Assembly: GCF_039531165.1 (NCBI RefSeq)
Contig: NZ_BAAAPN010000015.1
Location: 1 to 64,000 of the forward strand
Reading direction: 5' to 3'
Origin: Nostocoides_A vanveenii
Lineage (GTDB): Bacteria > Actinomycetota > Actinomycetes > Actinomycetales > Dermatophilaceae
DNA: 64,000 nt
Positions 32,494 to 42,114 of the stretch are shown piece by piece. The notes under the pieces were generated by a model. That model was not told the DNA's origin. It made no database searches and worked only from the letters and a program-made list of their open reading frames with translations. A program made the position numbers and the translations under genes. Every line of letters begins with the position of its first letter. Positions within the stretch are counted from its first letter, which is position 1.

Positions 32494-34530
32494 ATGCCGC
32501 CTCGTGACGGGGGTCCGTCGTTTGCCCCCGGAATGACTCTGACCCCCCACGGTGCGCACTTCGCGGTCTATGCCGGACACGCCGACGAGGTCGCGCTCGC
32601 CGTTCTCGATGACCACCGCGGCGAGGACCGCATCCCCCTGGCCGGTTCCCCCGACGGCTGGTGGTTGGGGCACGCCGACGGCCTCGCGCCGGGCGCTCGC
32701 TATGGCGTCCGGGCCCGCGGACCCCGCCGCGCCGAACAGGGGCACTGGTACGACGATTCCGTGCTGCTCCTCGATCCGTATGCCCGCGCCATCGACCACG
32801 GTGGCCGCGCCGTGCTTGTCGAGGACACCTTCGACTGGGGCGACGATGCGCCACCGCGCACCCCGTGGACTCAGACCGTCATCTACGAGGCCCACGTCCG
32901 CGGCCTGACCATGACCCATCCGGCCGTCCCGGTCCAGCACCGGGGCACGTATGCCGGCGTGGCCCACCCCGCGATCATCGCCCACCTCCAGCGCATCGGC
33001 GTCACCGCCATCGAGCTCCTTCCCGTGCACGCATCGATCACCGAGCCGGCGATCCAGGCCCGCGGCCTGGTCAACTACTGGGGCTACAACACCCTGGGCT
33101 TCTTCGCCCCCAACAACCGCTATGCCGCGGCCACCCACCCGCAAGGCGTGGTCGATGAGTTCAAGTCGATGGTCAAGGCGCTGCACGCCGCCGGCATCGA
33201 GGTCATCCTCGACGTGGTCTACAACCACACCGCCGAGCAGGGCAATGACGACGGCCAGATCCTCAGCTGGCGCGGTCTGGACAACCGCGCCTACTACCGC
33301 CTCGACCCCTATGGCGCGGACCTCAATCTCACCGGCTGCGGCAACAGCCTCAACACCCATCACGAGGTCTCCCGCCGCCAGGTCCTGGACTCGATGCGCT
33401 ACTGGGTCACCGAGATGCACGTCGACGGCTTCCGTTTCGATCTGGCCGTCACCTTGGCCCGCGGTCGCAATCACGACTTCGACCCGGACCACGCCTTCTT
33501 CGCCGCCGTCCGCAGCGACCCCGTGCTCGGCGCGACCAAGCTCATCGCCGAACCCTGGGACTGCGGCATGGGCGGGTGGCGCACCGGCCAGTTCCCGCGC
33601 CCGTTCAGCGAGTGGAACGACCGCTACCGCGACGACGTGCGCACCTTCTGGCTCACCGATCTCGCTGCAACCTTCGCCGGCCAGCCCGGCCACGGGGCCC
33701 GCGAGCTGGCCACCCGCCTCGCCGGCAGCCAGGACCTCTTCTGGACCCACGAGCGCAACCCGACCGCGTCGATCAACTTCGTCGCGGCTCACGACGGGTT
33801 CACGGCCGCCGACCTGACGGCCTACAACGAGAAGCGCAATGAGGGCAATCTCGAAGGCAATCGCGACGGCTCACCGCACAATCGCTCGTGGAACCACGGT
33901 CACGAGGGTGCCACCGACAACGCCGACACACTCGCCTGGCGGCGACGGAGCCTGCGCAATCTGCTGGCCACCTTGCTGGTCTCGGCCGGAGTGCCGATGA
34001 TCAACGCGGGCGATGAGTTCGGGCGCACGCAGCACGGCAACAACAATGCCTTTTGCCAGGACAACGAGATCGGGTGGATGGACTGGGACTGGCAACCGTG
34101 GCAGGACCAGCTCGTCCAGAGCATCGCCGCGCTCGCCGCCATCCGCCGCGCGCACCCGGTGCTCCAGCGCGATCGATTCTTCCTCGGCACCCCGGCGTAT
34201 GACGGCGGCCCCGCCGACGTCAGCTGGCTCGGCCAGGACGCCCGCCCGCTGACTCCGGAGCAGTGGGAGGGGCGCGGCCTGCGGACCCTGTCGATGCTGA
34301 TCGGCGCGCACCGACCGCAGGACAGCGACATTCTCGTGGTCGTCAATGGCGCGATTCACGATGCCCAGGTCACCCTTCCTGATGTCTCGGGCCGCCGCAC
34401 GATGCGCCTGCTGTGGGACTCCACGTGGGAGCAGGATCCCGGCGAACCCCAGGTCCGCTTCCCCGGCACCCAGGTTTGCGCCGGACCGACCAGCCTTCAG
34501 GTCTGGGCCAGCGAGACGGTCACCGACTGA
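32494..34530 (+). CDS. glgX: Glycogen debranching enzyme GlgX
   Basis: Isoamylase-type debranching enzyme of 678 residues (GH13_11), hydrolysing alpha-1,6 branches. It has an N-terminal CBM48-like domain (about 15-110), a GH13 barrel with nucleophile Asp316 (GFRFDLAVT), acid/base Glu353 (LIAEPWDCG) and transition-state Asp434 (AAHDGFT), and a C-terminal beta domain. ATG 32494 gives the normal length; the frame is open far upstream, but that region holds the divergent YbjN gene. It is first in a five-gene alpha-glucan operon. Confidence 0.94.
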   Translation: MPPRDGGPSFAPGMTLTPHGAHFAVYAGHADEVALAVLDDHRGEDRIPLAGSPDGWWLGHADGLAPGARYGVRARGPRRAEQGHWYDDSVLLLDPYARAIDHGGRAVLVEDTFDWGDDAPPRTPWTQTVIYEAHVRGLTMTHPAVPVQHRGTYAGVAHPAIIAHLQRIGVTAIELLPVHASITEPAIQARGLVNYWGYNTLGFFAPNNRYAAATHPQGVVDEFKSMVKALHAAGIEVILDVVYNHTAEQGNDDGQILSWRGLDNRAYYRLDPYGADLNLTGCGNSLNTHHEVSRRQVLDSMRYWVTEMHVDGFRFDLAVTLARGRNHDFDPDHAFFAAVRSDPVLGATKLIAEPWDCGMGGWRTGQFPRPFSEWNDRYRDDVRTFWLTDLAATFAGQPGHGARELATRLAGSQDLFWTHERNPTASINFVAAHDGFTAADLTAYNEKRNEGNLEGNRDGSPHNRSWNHGHEGATDNADTLAWRRRSLRNLLATLLVSAGVPMINAGDEFGRTQHGNNNAFCQDNEIGWMDWDWQPWQDQLVQSIAALAAIRRAHPVLQRDRFFLGTPAYDGGPADVSWLGQDARPLTPEQWEGRGLRTLSMLIGAHRPQDSDILVVVNGAIHDAQVTLPDVSGRRTMRLLWDSTWEQDPGEPQVRFPGTQVCAGPTSLQVWASETVTD

Positions 34531-34565
34531 GCCCGCTCCCCCTGCACGACGAGGCGGCCACCAGA

Positions 34566-34571
34566 TAGCGT
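34566..34571 (+). promoter_or_regulatory. Internal -10 element before glgE, leaderless type
   Basis: TAGCGT lies six bases before the glgE GTG and no Shine-Dalgarno is seen in the 47-base gap after glgX. It could be a second promoter inside the operon, starting transcription at glgE. Confidence 0.45.
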
Positions 34572-34577
34572 TGTCGT

Positions 34578-36704
34578 GTGACGCCCGATACGCCTGCGGC
34601 TGCGATGATGCCCGCATCCTCGACCTCGTCCGCACCGACCTCCGCGCAGTCCGCCACGGACTCCGCGCCGTCGACCAACGGCCATGCCGCCCCCAGGACC
34701 GGCGCCCCACAAAACCCGATCGGGCGCATCCCGGTCCAGGATGTCTCCCCCCTCGTCGACGGCGGTGCGCGCCCGGCGAAGGCGGTCGTCGGCGAGACCT
34801 TCACCGTCAACGCGACGGTCTTTCGCGAGGGGCATGACGCGGTCAATGCGAATCTGGTCCTGACCCGTCCCGATGGCAGCGAGATCTACCTGCCGATGGA
34901 CTGCATCAACCCCGGACTCAATCTCTGGGTCGCCGAAGTCACCCCGGACGAGCCGGGCTACTGGACCTATCGCGTCGAGGGCTGGTCGGACCTCTTCGGC
35001 ACCTGGGAGCACGACGCGACGATCAAGGTCGCTGCAGGGGTTGACACCGAACTCATGCTCACCGAGGGAGTGCTGCTCCTGCAGAAGGCCGCCGCCCAGG
35101 AGGGCCGCAGCGGCCAGGGCCGGCTCCTGCTCGACGAGGCGGTCTCCGGACTCCAAAACACCTCCCAAACTGCCATGGCACGCCTGCATGCCGGCGTCAA
35201 CCGTGACATCCACGCCGAGATGGCCGCGCTCCCGATGCGCCAATACATCTCTCCCACAGCGGATTTCCCGCTCCTCGTCGAACGTGAACGCGCGCTCTAC
35301 GGCGCGTGGTACGAGATCTTCCCGCGGTCCGAGGGTTGCTACTACGACGAGACCACCGGCGAGTGGGTCTCCGGCACGTTCGCTACGGCAGCCAAGCGCC
35401 TGCCGGCGATCGCGAAGATGGGCTTCGACGTCGTCTATCTCACGCCGATCCACCCGATCGGCACGGCGGCGCGCAAGGGCCCGAACAACACCCTGAACGC
35501 CGGCCCCAAGGACCCCGGCAGCCCGTATGCCATCGGGTCACCCGCCGGCGGTCACGACGCCCTCCACCCCGACCTAGGCACCTTCGACGACTTCGATGCC
35601 TTCGTCGCCGAGGCTGCGCGCAATGACCTCGAGGTGGCCATGGACATTGCCCTTCAGGCCTCCCCCGACCACCCGTGGGTGCAGACCCACCCCGAGTTCT
35701 TCACCACCCGCGCCGACGGCACCATCGCGTTTGCCGAGAACCCCCCGAAGAAGTACCAAGACATCTACCCCCTCAACTTCGACAACACGCCCGCCGAGGC
35801 GTATGCCGAGGTGCGCCGCGTCATCCAGGTCTGGATCGACCACGGGGTCAAGATCTTCCGCGTCGACAATCCGCACACCAAGCCGGTGGAGTTTTGGCAG
35901 TGGCTGATCGCCGATGTCGCCAAGGACCACCCGGACGTGATCTGGCTGGCCGAGGCGTTCACCAAGCCGGCGATGATGCACACGCTGGGTAAGGTCGGCT
36001 TCCAGCAGAGCTACACCTACTACGCCTGGCGCAACCAGGCGTGGGATCTGCGCGAATACGTCGAGGAGCTCGCGGGTGACGCGGCGTCCTACATGCGCCC
36101 GTCGTTCTGGCCGACGACGCACGACATCCTCACCCCTTATATGCAGTTCGGCGGGCTCGCGGCCTGGAAGGTCCGCGCCGCGCTCGCGGCGATGCTCTCG
36201 CCCACCTATGGGATCTACACCGGCTACGAGCTGATGGAGCACGTGGCCCGCCCCGGCGCCGAGGAGCAGATCGATAACGAGAAGTACCAATACAAGGACC
36301 GGCGCTGGGCCGACTACGACAAGGGCGGTCCCAAGGAAGGGCAGTCGCTGGCGGGCTACCTGACGCGGCTCAATGAGATCCGTCGCGAGCACCCCGCCCT
36401 GCACTGGCTGCGTAATGTCCGCTTCCACCACGTGGAGGATGAGAATCTGCTCTGCTTCTCCAAGCGACGCATCCTGCGTAATGGCGAGGAGGACACGATC
36501 ATCGTCGTCGCGAATCTCGACCCGCACTCGACCCGTTCGTCGGTCGTCCACCTCGACATGCCCGAGCTCGGGATGGGTTATGGCGACAGCTTCATCGCCG
36601 AAGACCTCCTCACTGGCGCCGAATGGCGTTGGTGGGAGCGGAACTTCGTCCGCCTCGGCCCTGAGTGGGAGCCCGTTCACATCATCAAGGTCCGGCGCGA
36701 CTGA
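34578..36704 (+). CDS. glgE: Alpha-1,4-glucan:maltose-1-phosphate maltosyltransferase GlgE
   Basis: GH13_3 enzyme of 708 residues that adds maltose from maltose-1-phosphate to alpha-glucan. After an Ala/Ser/Thr-rich N-terminal tail (about 1-45) comes the family block RIPVQDVSPLVDGG. The nucleophile is Asp430 (FRVDNPHTKP) and the acid/base Glu459 (WLAEAFTKP), with GlgE-specific KYQDIYPLNFD nearby. GTG 34578 follows a leaderless-type -10; an ATG after ten codons is an alternative. Its stop overlaps the mak start (TGATG). In Actinobacteria this enzyme feeds cytosolic glycogen and capsular glucan. Confidence 0.95.
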   Translation: MTPDTPAAAMMPASSTSSAPTSAQSATDSAPSTNGHAAPRTGAPQNPIGRIPVQDVSPLVDGGARPAKAVVGETFTVNATVFREGHDAVNANLVLTRPDGSEIYLPMDCINPGLNLWVAEVTPDEPGYWTYRVEGWSDLFGTWEHDATIKVAAGVDTELMLTEGVLLLQKAAAQEGRSGQGRLLLDEAVSGLQNTSQTAMARLHAGVNRDIHAEMAALPMRQYISPTADFPLLVERERALYGAWYEIFPRSEGCYYDETTGEWVSGTFATAAKRLPAIAKMGFDVVYLTPIHPIGTAARKGPNNTLNAGPKDPGSPYAIGSPAGGHDALHPDLGTFDDFDAFVAEAARNDLEVAMDIALQASPDHPWVQTHPEFFTTRADGTIAFAENPPKKYQDIYPLNFDNTPAEAYAEVRRVIQVWIDHGVKIFRVDNPHTKPVEFWQWLIADVAKDHPDVIWLAEAFTKPAMMHTLGKVGFQQSYTYYAWRNQAWDLREYVEELAGDAASYMRPSFWPTTHDILTPYMQFGGLAAWKVRAALAAMLSPTYGIYTGYELMEHVARPGAEEQIDNEKYQYKDRRWADYDKGGPKEGQSLAGYLTRLNEIRREHPALHWLRNVRFHHVEDENLLCFSKRRILRNGEEDTIIVVANLDPHSTRSSVVHLDMPELGMGYGDSFIAEDLLTGAEWRWWERNFVRLGPEWEPVHIIKVRRD

Positions 36705-38167
36705 TGGCCCTGCTGCACAAGGGCGCCTCCATCTCGCCCGCCAAGAAGGACGCCATTGCCGCCTGGATCGGCAGCCAACGCTGGTATGCCGCCAAGGGCC
36801 GCACCCCGGCGCTGCGGCCCCTTTTCGCGTGGCGTCTGGACGACCCGGAGGGCGAGGTCGGCATCGAGACCTTCGTCATCGCCGACGACGCGACGTCGCC
36901 GCCGATCGTCTACCAGGTGCCGCTGACCTATCGCGGGGCGCCCCTCGGCGGCGCCGACGCCGCGCTCGTCGGCGTGGTCGAGCATTCGGTGCTGGGCACG
37001 CGCTATGTCTATGACGCCCCCCACGACCCGGTGTATGCCGCCCAGTTGTTCGCGCTCGCCATCGGCGAGGTCGAGGCCGCGTCGAGCAGCATCACCGACG
37101 CCGTCGAGCCGGCGGTGAACGGCATCGGCATGGGGACTCGGGGCTGGCGGCTGACCGAGTCGCGCGTCCTGTCCGGCGAGCAGTCGAACACCTCGATCAT
37201 CGGTATGGCGGTTGACGCAGACGGTGAGCCGCAGCCGGTTATCATCAAGGTCTTCCGGGCGCTCGCGGACGGACGCAACCCCGATGTCGAACTGCAAGGC
37301 GTCCTCGCCGCTGCCGGGAGCACCCGGGTCCCGGCCAGCCTCGGCGCGGTCGCCGGGAGCTGGCCCGAAGCCGGCAAGCCGGGCCGTAAGGCCGCCCCGG
37401 ATGCCGGGGTCGCAACCGGGCATCTGGCCTTCGCCCAGGAGTTCCTCCCCGGCGCGCAGGATGCGTGGCGCGAGGCCCTGGTCGCGGCCGGCCACGGAAC
37501 GGACTTCGCCGCCGGGGCCCGCACCCTCGGGGACGCCACGGCCGAGGTCCATTCGCTACTCGCGGAGCGCCTGCCGACCGAGCCCGCCGACCCCGACCGC
37601 GTCGCCGAGACCATCGCCGAAATGCGGTCGCGCGCCGCCGCCGCGGTGGCCGAGGCTCCGCAGCTCGCCTCGCGCGCCGACGCCATCGATGCGGTGTATG
37701 ACGCTGCGGCACAGGCGGATTGGCCAGCTTTCCAACGGATCCACGGCGACTATCACCTCGGCCAGGTCCTCCACGTCCCCGAGCGCGGGTGGGTCCTGCT
37801 CGACTTCGAAGGCGAGCCGTTGCGTCCCCTCGCCGAGCGCACGCGCACGGATCAGCCGTTGCGCGATGTCGCGGGCATGCTTCGGTCGTTCGACTACGCC
37901 GGTGGCTCCGTCGAGCAGAGCACGCGCGGGCACTCGGCCCGCGACTGGGTCGAGAACGCGCAACAGGCCTTCATGGATGGCTACGCCGCGCGCGCGGGGC
38001 ACGATCCGCGCGACGCGCAGGCCTTGCTCTTCGCCTACTTGGTGGACAAGGCTTTGTACGAGGTCGTCTACGAAGTACGCAATCGGCCGGACTGGATCGG
38101 CATACCGCTCACTGCACTGGACCGGCTCCTGCCCGACGCAGGACAGACAAAGGAGGACCAACCGTGA
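36704..38167 (+). CDS. mak: Maltokinase
   Basis: Kinase of 487 residues that phosphorylates maltose to maltose-1-phosphate, the GlgE substrate. It has the maltokinase N-terminal cap domain (WIGSQRWYAAKGR at about 23-35) and an aminoglycoside-phosphotransferase-like core with Asp349 (RIHGDYHLGQVLH) and Asp367 (LLDFEGEPLRPL). It is a stand-alone enzyme, not fused to trehalose synthase. It is coupled to glgE and glgB by overlapping start and stop codons. The usual maltose donor, TreS, is not encoded in the operon. Confidence 0.93.
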   Translation: MALLHKGASISPAKKDAIAAWIGSQRWYAAKGRTPALRPLFAWRLDDPEGEVGIETFVIADDATSPPIVYQVPLTYRGAPLGGADAALVGVVEHSVLGTRYVYDAPHDPVYAAQLFALAIGEVEAASSSITDAVEPAVNGIGMGTRGWRLTESRVLSGEQSNTSIIGMAVDADGEPQPVIIKVFRALADGRNPDVELQGVLAAAGSTRVPASLGAVAGSWPEAGKPGRKAAPDAGVATGHLAFAQEFLPGAQDAWREALVAAGHGTDFAAGARTLGDATAEVHSLLAERLPTEPADPDRVAETIAEMRSRAAAAVAEAPQLASRADAIDAVYDAAAQADWPAFQRIHGDYHLGQVLHVPERGWVLLDFEGEPLRPLAERTRTDQPLRDVAGMLRSFDYAGGSVEQSTRGHSARDWVENAQQAFMDGYAARAGHDPRDAQALLFAYLVDKALYEVVYEVRNRPDWIGIPLTALDRLLPDAGQTKEDQP

Positions 38168-40383
38168 CCCCCACGCCCCCGAGCGCACTCCCCGGAGCGC
38201 GCTGGTCGTTGGCCAATGGCCGTCACCAGCAACCGCACGACCTGCTCGGCCAGCACGTGGAGGCCGATGGTCTGCGGATCCGCGTGCTCCGCCCGCTGGC
38301 ACAGCACGTTCGCGTCCGTTTCGAGGACGAGGAGATCATCGATCTCGCGCATGAATCCGACGGCGTCTGGAGCGGCGTGCGTCCGGGCCTGGACAAAACT
38401 CTCGACTACCGCATCCTGACCACCTGGGGCGACGGGATCGAGCACGAGCAGGACGACCCCTACCGCTTCGCCCCCACCGTGGGCGACATCGACCGTTTCC
38501 TCATCAACGAGGGCCGGCACGAGAAGCTGTGGGACATCCTCGGCTCCCACGTCAAGACGTATGACGGCCCGATGGGCTCGGTGACCGGCGCCTCCTTCGC
38601 GGTGTGGGCACCGCGGGCGAAGTCGGTCTATGTCGTCGGCGACTTCAACGGCTGGGACAACCGGAGCCACCCGATGCGCCTGCTCGGCAACTCCGGCATC
38701 TGGGAGATCTTCATCCCCGGCGTCGGGGCCGGCACCACCTACAAGTACCGCATCCGCGGCGCAGACGATGTCGAGCGCGACAAGGCCGACCCGATGGCCC
38801 AGCGCACCGAGACCCCGCCCCGGACCGGCTCGGTCGTCCACGACTCGGCCTACCCCTGGGGCGACGCGACGTGGCAAGACACCAAGGCCGCGACCAACCC
38901 GCACAACGGGCCGATGAGCATCTACGAGGTGCACCTCGGCTCCTGGCGGGCCGGGCTGAGCTATGTCGAGCTGGCCGAACACCTCGTCAACTATGTCTCC
39001 GACCTCGGCTTCACGCACGTGGAGTTCCTGCCGGTGATGGAGCACCCATACGGCCCGTCGTGGGGCTATCAGGTGACCGGGTACTACGCGCCGACGGCAC
39101 GCTTCGGCACGCCCGACGATTTCAAGTTTCTCGTCGACAAGCTGCACCAGGCGGGCATCGGCGTCATCCTCGACTGGGTGCCGGCGCACTTCCCTCGCGA
39201 CGAATGGGCGCTGGCCCGCTTCGACGGGCTCGCGCTCTACGAGCACGCCGACCCGCGTCGCGGCGACCAGCCGGACTGGGGCACCCACATCTTCGACTTC
39301 GGCCGCAAGGAGGTGCGCAACTTCCTCGTCGCCAACGCCCTCTACTGGATGGAGGTCTTCCACGTCGACGGCATCCGGGTCGACGCAGTCGCCTCGATGC
39401 TCTACCTCGACTATTCCCGGCGCAGCGGCGAGTGGCTGCCGAACCAGTACGGCGGGCGCGAGAACCTCGAGGCGATCGGGCTGTTGCAGGAGACCAACGC
39501 CACGGCCTACAAGTCGGCGCCCGGTGTGGTCACCGTCGCCGAGGAGTCGACCTCCTGGCCGGGCGTCACCCGCTCGACCGACTCCGGCGGCCTCGGCTTC
39601 GGTCTGAAGTGGAATATGGGCTGGATGAACGACTCGCTGCGCTACCTGCAGCGCGACCCCGTGCACCGCCAGTACCACCACAACCTGCTCACCTTCTCGC
39701 TGATGTACGCCTACAGCGAGAACTACGTGCTGCCGATCAGCCACGACGAGGTCGTCCACGGCAAGGGCTCGCTGCTGGGCAAGATCCCTGGCCACCGGTA
39801 TGACCAGTTGGCCACCCTGCGCGCCTACCTCGCCTACATCTGGAGCCACCCCGGCAAGCAGTTGCTCTTCATGGGCTGCGAGTTCGCGCAACCCTCCGAA
39901 TGGGCCGACGGCCGGTCCCTGGACTGGTGGCTGCTCGATCACGCCGCGCACTACCGGGTGCACAACTTGGTCAAGGAACTGAACAAGCTTTACCGCGGAC
40001 ACAAGGCGCTCTGGGGCCAGGATTCCTCGCCCGCCGGCTTCGAGTGGCTCAACCCGCACGACAATGCGGGTAACACCTTGTCCTATGTCCGCTTCGGCGA
40101 GGGCGACCGTGGCGGCAACAGCGCCGTCGTCGCGATCATCAACTTCGGTGGCAACGCTCGCGACGGCATGCGCTTCGGCTTGCCGTATGCCGGCGAGTGG
40201 GAGGTTGTGCTCGACACCTCCGGCTTCGATGAATACGGCTCACCCTCGCAGGCGGGCGTTGTCCTGACCGCCGAAGAGCAGCCGTGGGAGAACCAGCCCC
40301 ACTCCGCGGTCATCTCGGTGCCGAAGCTCTCGGCGCTCTACCTCGCCCCCAAGGCCCACACAGCGGAAGGAACGGAGAGGTGA
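38164..40383 (+). CDS. glgB: 1,4-alpha-glucan branching enzyme GlgB
   Basis: Branching enzyme of 739 residues (GH13_9) that creates alpha-1,6 links in glucan. It has an N-terminal N1 domain (about 15-100), a CBM48 (about 125-220, FAVWAPRAKSVYVVGDFNGW), and a GH13 barrel with Asp407 (IRVDAVASMLY) and Glu460 (TVAEESTSWPGV). These align with E. coli Asp405 and Glu458. GTG 38164 overlaps the mak stop and has AAGGAGG at 38150-38156. It is the fourth gene of the operon. Confidence 0.96.
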   Translation: MTPTPPSALPGARWSLANGRHQQPHDLLGQHVEADGLRIRVLRPLAQHVRVRFEDEEIIDLAHESDGVWSGVRPGLDKTLDYRILTTWGDGIEHEQDDPYRFAPTVGDIDRFLINEGRHEKLWDILGSHVKTYDGPMGSVTGASFAVWAPRAKSVYVVGDFNGWDNRSHPMRLLGNSGIWEIFIPGVGAGTTYKYRIRGADDVERDKADPMAQRTETPPRTGSVVHDSAYPWGDATWQDTKAATNPHNGPMSIYEVHLGSWRAGLSYVELAEHLVNYVSDLGFTHVEFLPVMEHPYGPSWGYQVTGYYAPTARFGTPDDFKFLVDKLHQAGIGVILDWVPAHFPRDEWALARFDGLALYEHADPRRGDQPDWGTHIFDFGRKEVRNFLVANALYWMEVFHVDGIRVDAVASMLYLDYSRRSGEWLPNQYGGRENLEAIGLLQETNATAYKSAPGVVTVAEESTSWPGVTRSTDSGGLGFGLKWNMGWMNDSLRYLQRDPVHRQYHHNLLTFSLMYAYSENYVLPISHDEVVHGKGSLLGKIPGHRYDQLATLRAYLAYIWSHPGKQLLFMGCEFAQPSEWADGRSLDWWLLDHAAHYRVHNLVKELNKLYRGHKALWGQDSSPAGFEWLNPHDNAGNTLSYVRFGEGDRGGNSAVVAIINFGGNARDGMRFGLPYAGEWEVVLDTSGFDEYGSPSQAGVVLTAEEQPWENQPHSAVISVPKLSALYLAPKAHTAEGTER

Positions 40384-42041
40384 CCCATCCCCGCGCCGGT
40401 CAGGTCGCCCTCCCCGAGGACCTCGTCGACGTTGCCCACCTGGTCACGCTCTACTACACCGGCAAGCCGGACCCGGAGAATATCGATCAGCAGGTCGCCT
40501 TCGGCACCTCCGGCCACCGCGGGTCCTCGCTCAAGACCGCCTTCAACGAAGATCACATCCTGGCGACCACCCAGGCGATCGTCGACTACCGGCGTGAGCA
40601 GGGCTTCGACGGCCCGCTCTTCATCGGGCGCGACACGCATGGTCTCTCGGAGCCGGCGTGGGCGTCGGCGCTCGAGGTGCTCGTCGCCAATGACGTGACG
40701 GTGTTGGTCGACGCGGCGGACCGCTATACGCCGACGCCCGCGGTCTCGCACGCGATCCTGACCGCCAACCGCGGCAAGATCGGCGGCGTCGACGACCTGC
40801 CGGCGCACACCGGGCTCGCCGACGGCATCGTCGTGACGCCGTCGCACAACCCCCCGAGCGATGGCGGCTTCAAATACAACCCGCCGCACGGCGGGCCGGC
40901 CGACACCGACGCCACCAAGTGGATCGCCAACAAGGCCAACGACTACATCCGGGCCGGTCTGGCCGGCGTCAAGCGCATCCCGTTCGCGCGGGCGCGGGCC
41001 GCGTGCACGGCATACGACTATCTGGGCACCTATGTAGACGATCTGCCCAATGTCGTCGATCTCGCCGCCATCAAGGGGGCGGGGGTGCGCATCGGCGCCG
41101 ACCCGCTCGGTGGGGCAGCGGTCGACTACTGGGGCGCGATCGCCGAGCGGCACGGGCTCGACCTGACGGTCGTCAACCCGCTGGTCGATGCGACGTGGCG
41201 CTTTATGACCCTCGACTGGGACGGCAAGATCCGCATGGACTGCTCCTCTCCCTCGGCGATGGCCTCGCTGATCGCCCAGCGCGACCGCTACGACATCGCG
41301 ACGGGCAATGACGCGGACTCCGACCGCCACGGCATCGTCACCCCGGACGCCGGGCTGATGAACCCGAACCACTACCTCTCGGTGGCCATCCAGTACCTCT
41401 TCGGCGGGTCGCGGCCCGGCTGGCGGGCCGACGGCTTCGTCGGCAAGACGCTGGTGTCGAGCTCGATGATCGACCGGGTCGCGGCCGACCTCGGGCGGCG
41501 ACTGGTCGAGGTGCCTGTGGGCTTCAAATGGTTCGTGCCCGGGTTGCTCGACGGGTCGGGCCCGTTCGGCGGCGAGGAGTCGGCCGGTGCGTCCTTCCTG
41601 CGGATGGATGGCACGGTGTGGACCACCGACAAGGACGGCATCCTGCTGGCCCTACTCGGCTCGGAGATCCTTGCCAAGACCGGCAAGAGCCCGAGCGCGC
41701 TCTACGTCGAGCTGACCGCCCGGCACGGATCGCCGGCGTATGCCCGCATCGACGCCCCCGCGAACCGGGAGCAGAAGGCCAAGCTGGCGGCCCTGTCCCC
41801 CTCGGACGTGACCGCGGAAACTCTTGCGGGCGAGCCGATCACCGCCAAACTGACCCGGGCCCCGGGCAATGACGCGCCCATCGGCGGGCTCAAGGTCGTC
41901 ACCGAGTCGGCGTGGTTCGCCGCCCGGCCGAGCGGGACCGAGGACGTCTACAAGATCTATGCCGAATCCTTCAAGGGTGCCGAACACCTGGCCGAGGTCC
42001 AGGCTTCGGCCCGCGAGGTGGTCTCGGCCGCCCTGGGCTGA
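40380..42041 (+). CDS. pgm: Phosphoglucomutase, alpha-D-glucose-phosphate specific
   Basis: Enzyme of 553 residues interconverting glucose-1- and glucose-6-phosphate. The phosphoserine is Ser155 (VVTPSHNPPSDGG). The metal-binding loop ATGNDADSDRHG and the sugar loop GGEESAGASFL are intact, and the C-terminal phosphate site is ARPSGTEDVYK. GTG 40380 overlaps the glgB stop (GTGA), so it is the last translationally coupled gene of the operon. It supplies or drains glucose-1-phosphate for glucan turnover. In many related clusters this position is held by other genes, so its inclusion is notable. Confidence 0.95.
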   Translation: MTHPRAGQVALPEDLVDVAHLVTLYYTGKPDPENIDQQVAFGTSGHRGSSLKTAFNEDHILATTQAIVDYRREQGFDGPLFIGRDTHGLSEPAWASALEVLVANDVTVLVDAADRYTPTPAVSHAILTANRGKIGGVDDLPAHTGLADGIVVTPSHNPPSDGGFKYNPPHGGPADTDATKWIANKANDYIRAGLAGVKRIPFARARAACTAYDYLGTYVDDLPNVVDLAAIKGAGVRIGADPLGGAAVDYWGAIAERHGLDLTVVNPLVDATWRFMTLDWDGKIRMDCSSPSAMASLIAQRDRYDIATGNDADSDRHGIVTPDAGLMNPNHYLSVAIQYLFGGSRPGWRADGFVGKTLVSSSMIDRVAADLGRRLVEVPVGFKWFVPGLLDGSGPFGGEESAGASFLRMDGTVWTTDKDGILLALLGSEILAKTGKSPSALYVELTARHGSPAYARIDAPANREQKAKLAALSPSDVTAETLAGEPITAKLTRAPGNDAPIGGLKVVTESAWFAARPSGTEDVYKIYAESFKGAEHLAEVQASAREVVSAALG

Positions 42042-42058
42042 CGAGTTCTGCCATGGTT

Positions 42059-42090
42059 GAGGGCCTGGGCGCATCGGCGCCCGGGCCCTC
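42059..42090. terminator. Hairpin ending the glg-pgm operon
   Basis: GAGGGCCTGGGCGC pairs with GCGCCCGGGCCCTC, 14 bp with one mismatch and an ATCG loop, 17 bases after the pgm stop. The Lrp gene converges from the other side, so it may serve both. Confidence 0.8.
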
Positions 42091-42114
42091 GCCGCGTTCT
42101 GGCGCCGAAGGTGC

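Noticed and set aside
38068..40059. 663-codon minus-strand frame opposite glgB
   Set aside because: Its composition (Val/Arg/Gly/Asp-rich without domain motifs) is the usual shadow of a high-G+C gene; glgB is complete on the plus strand.
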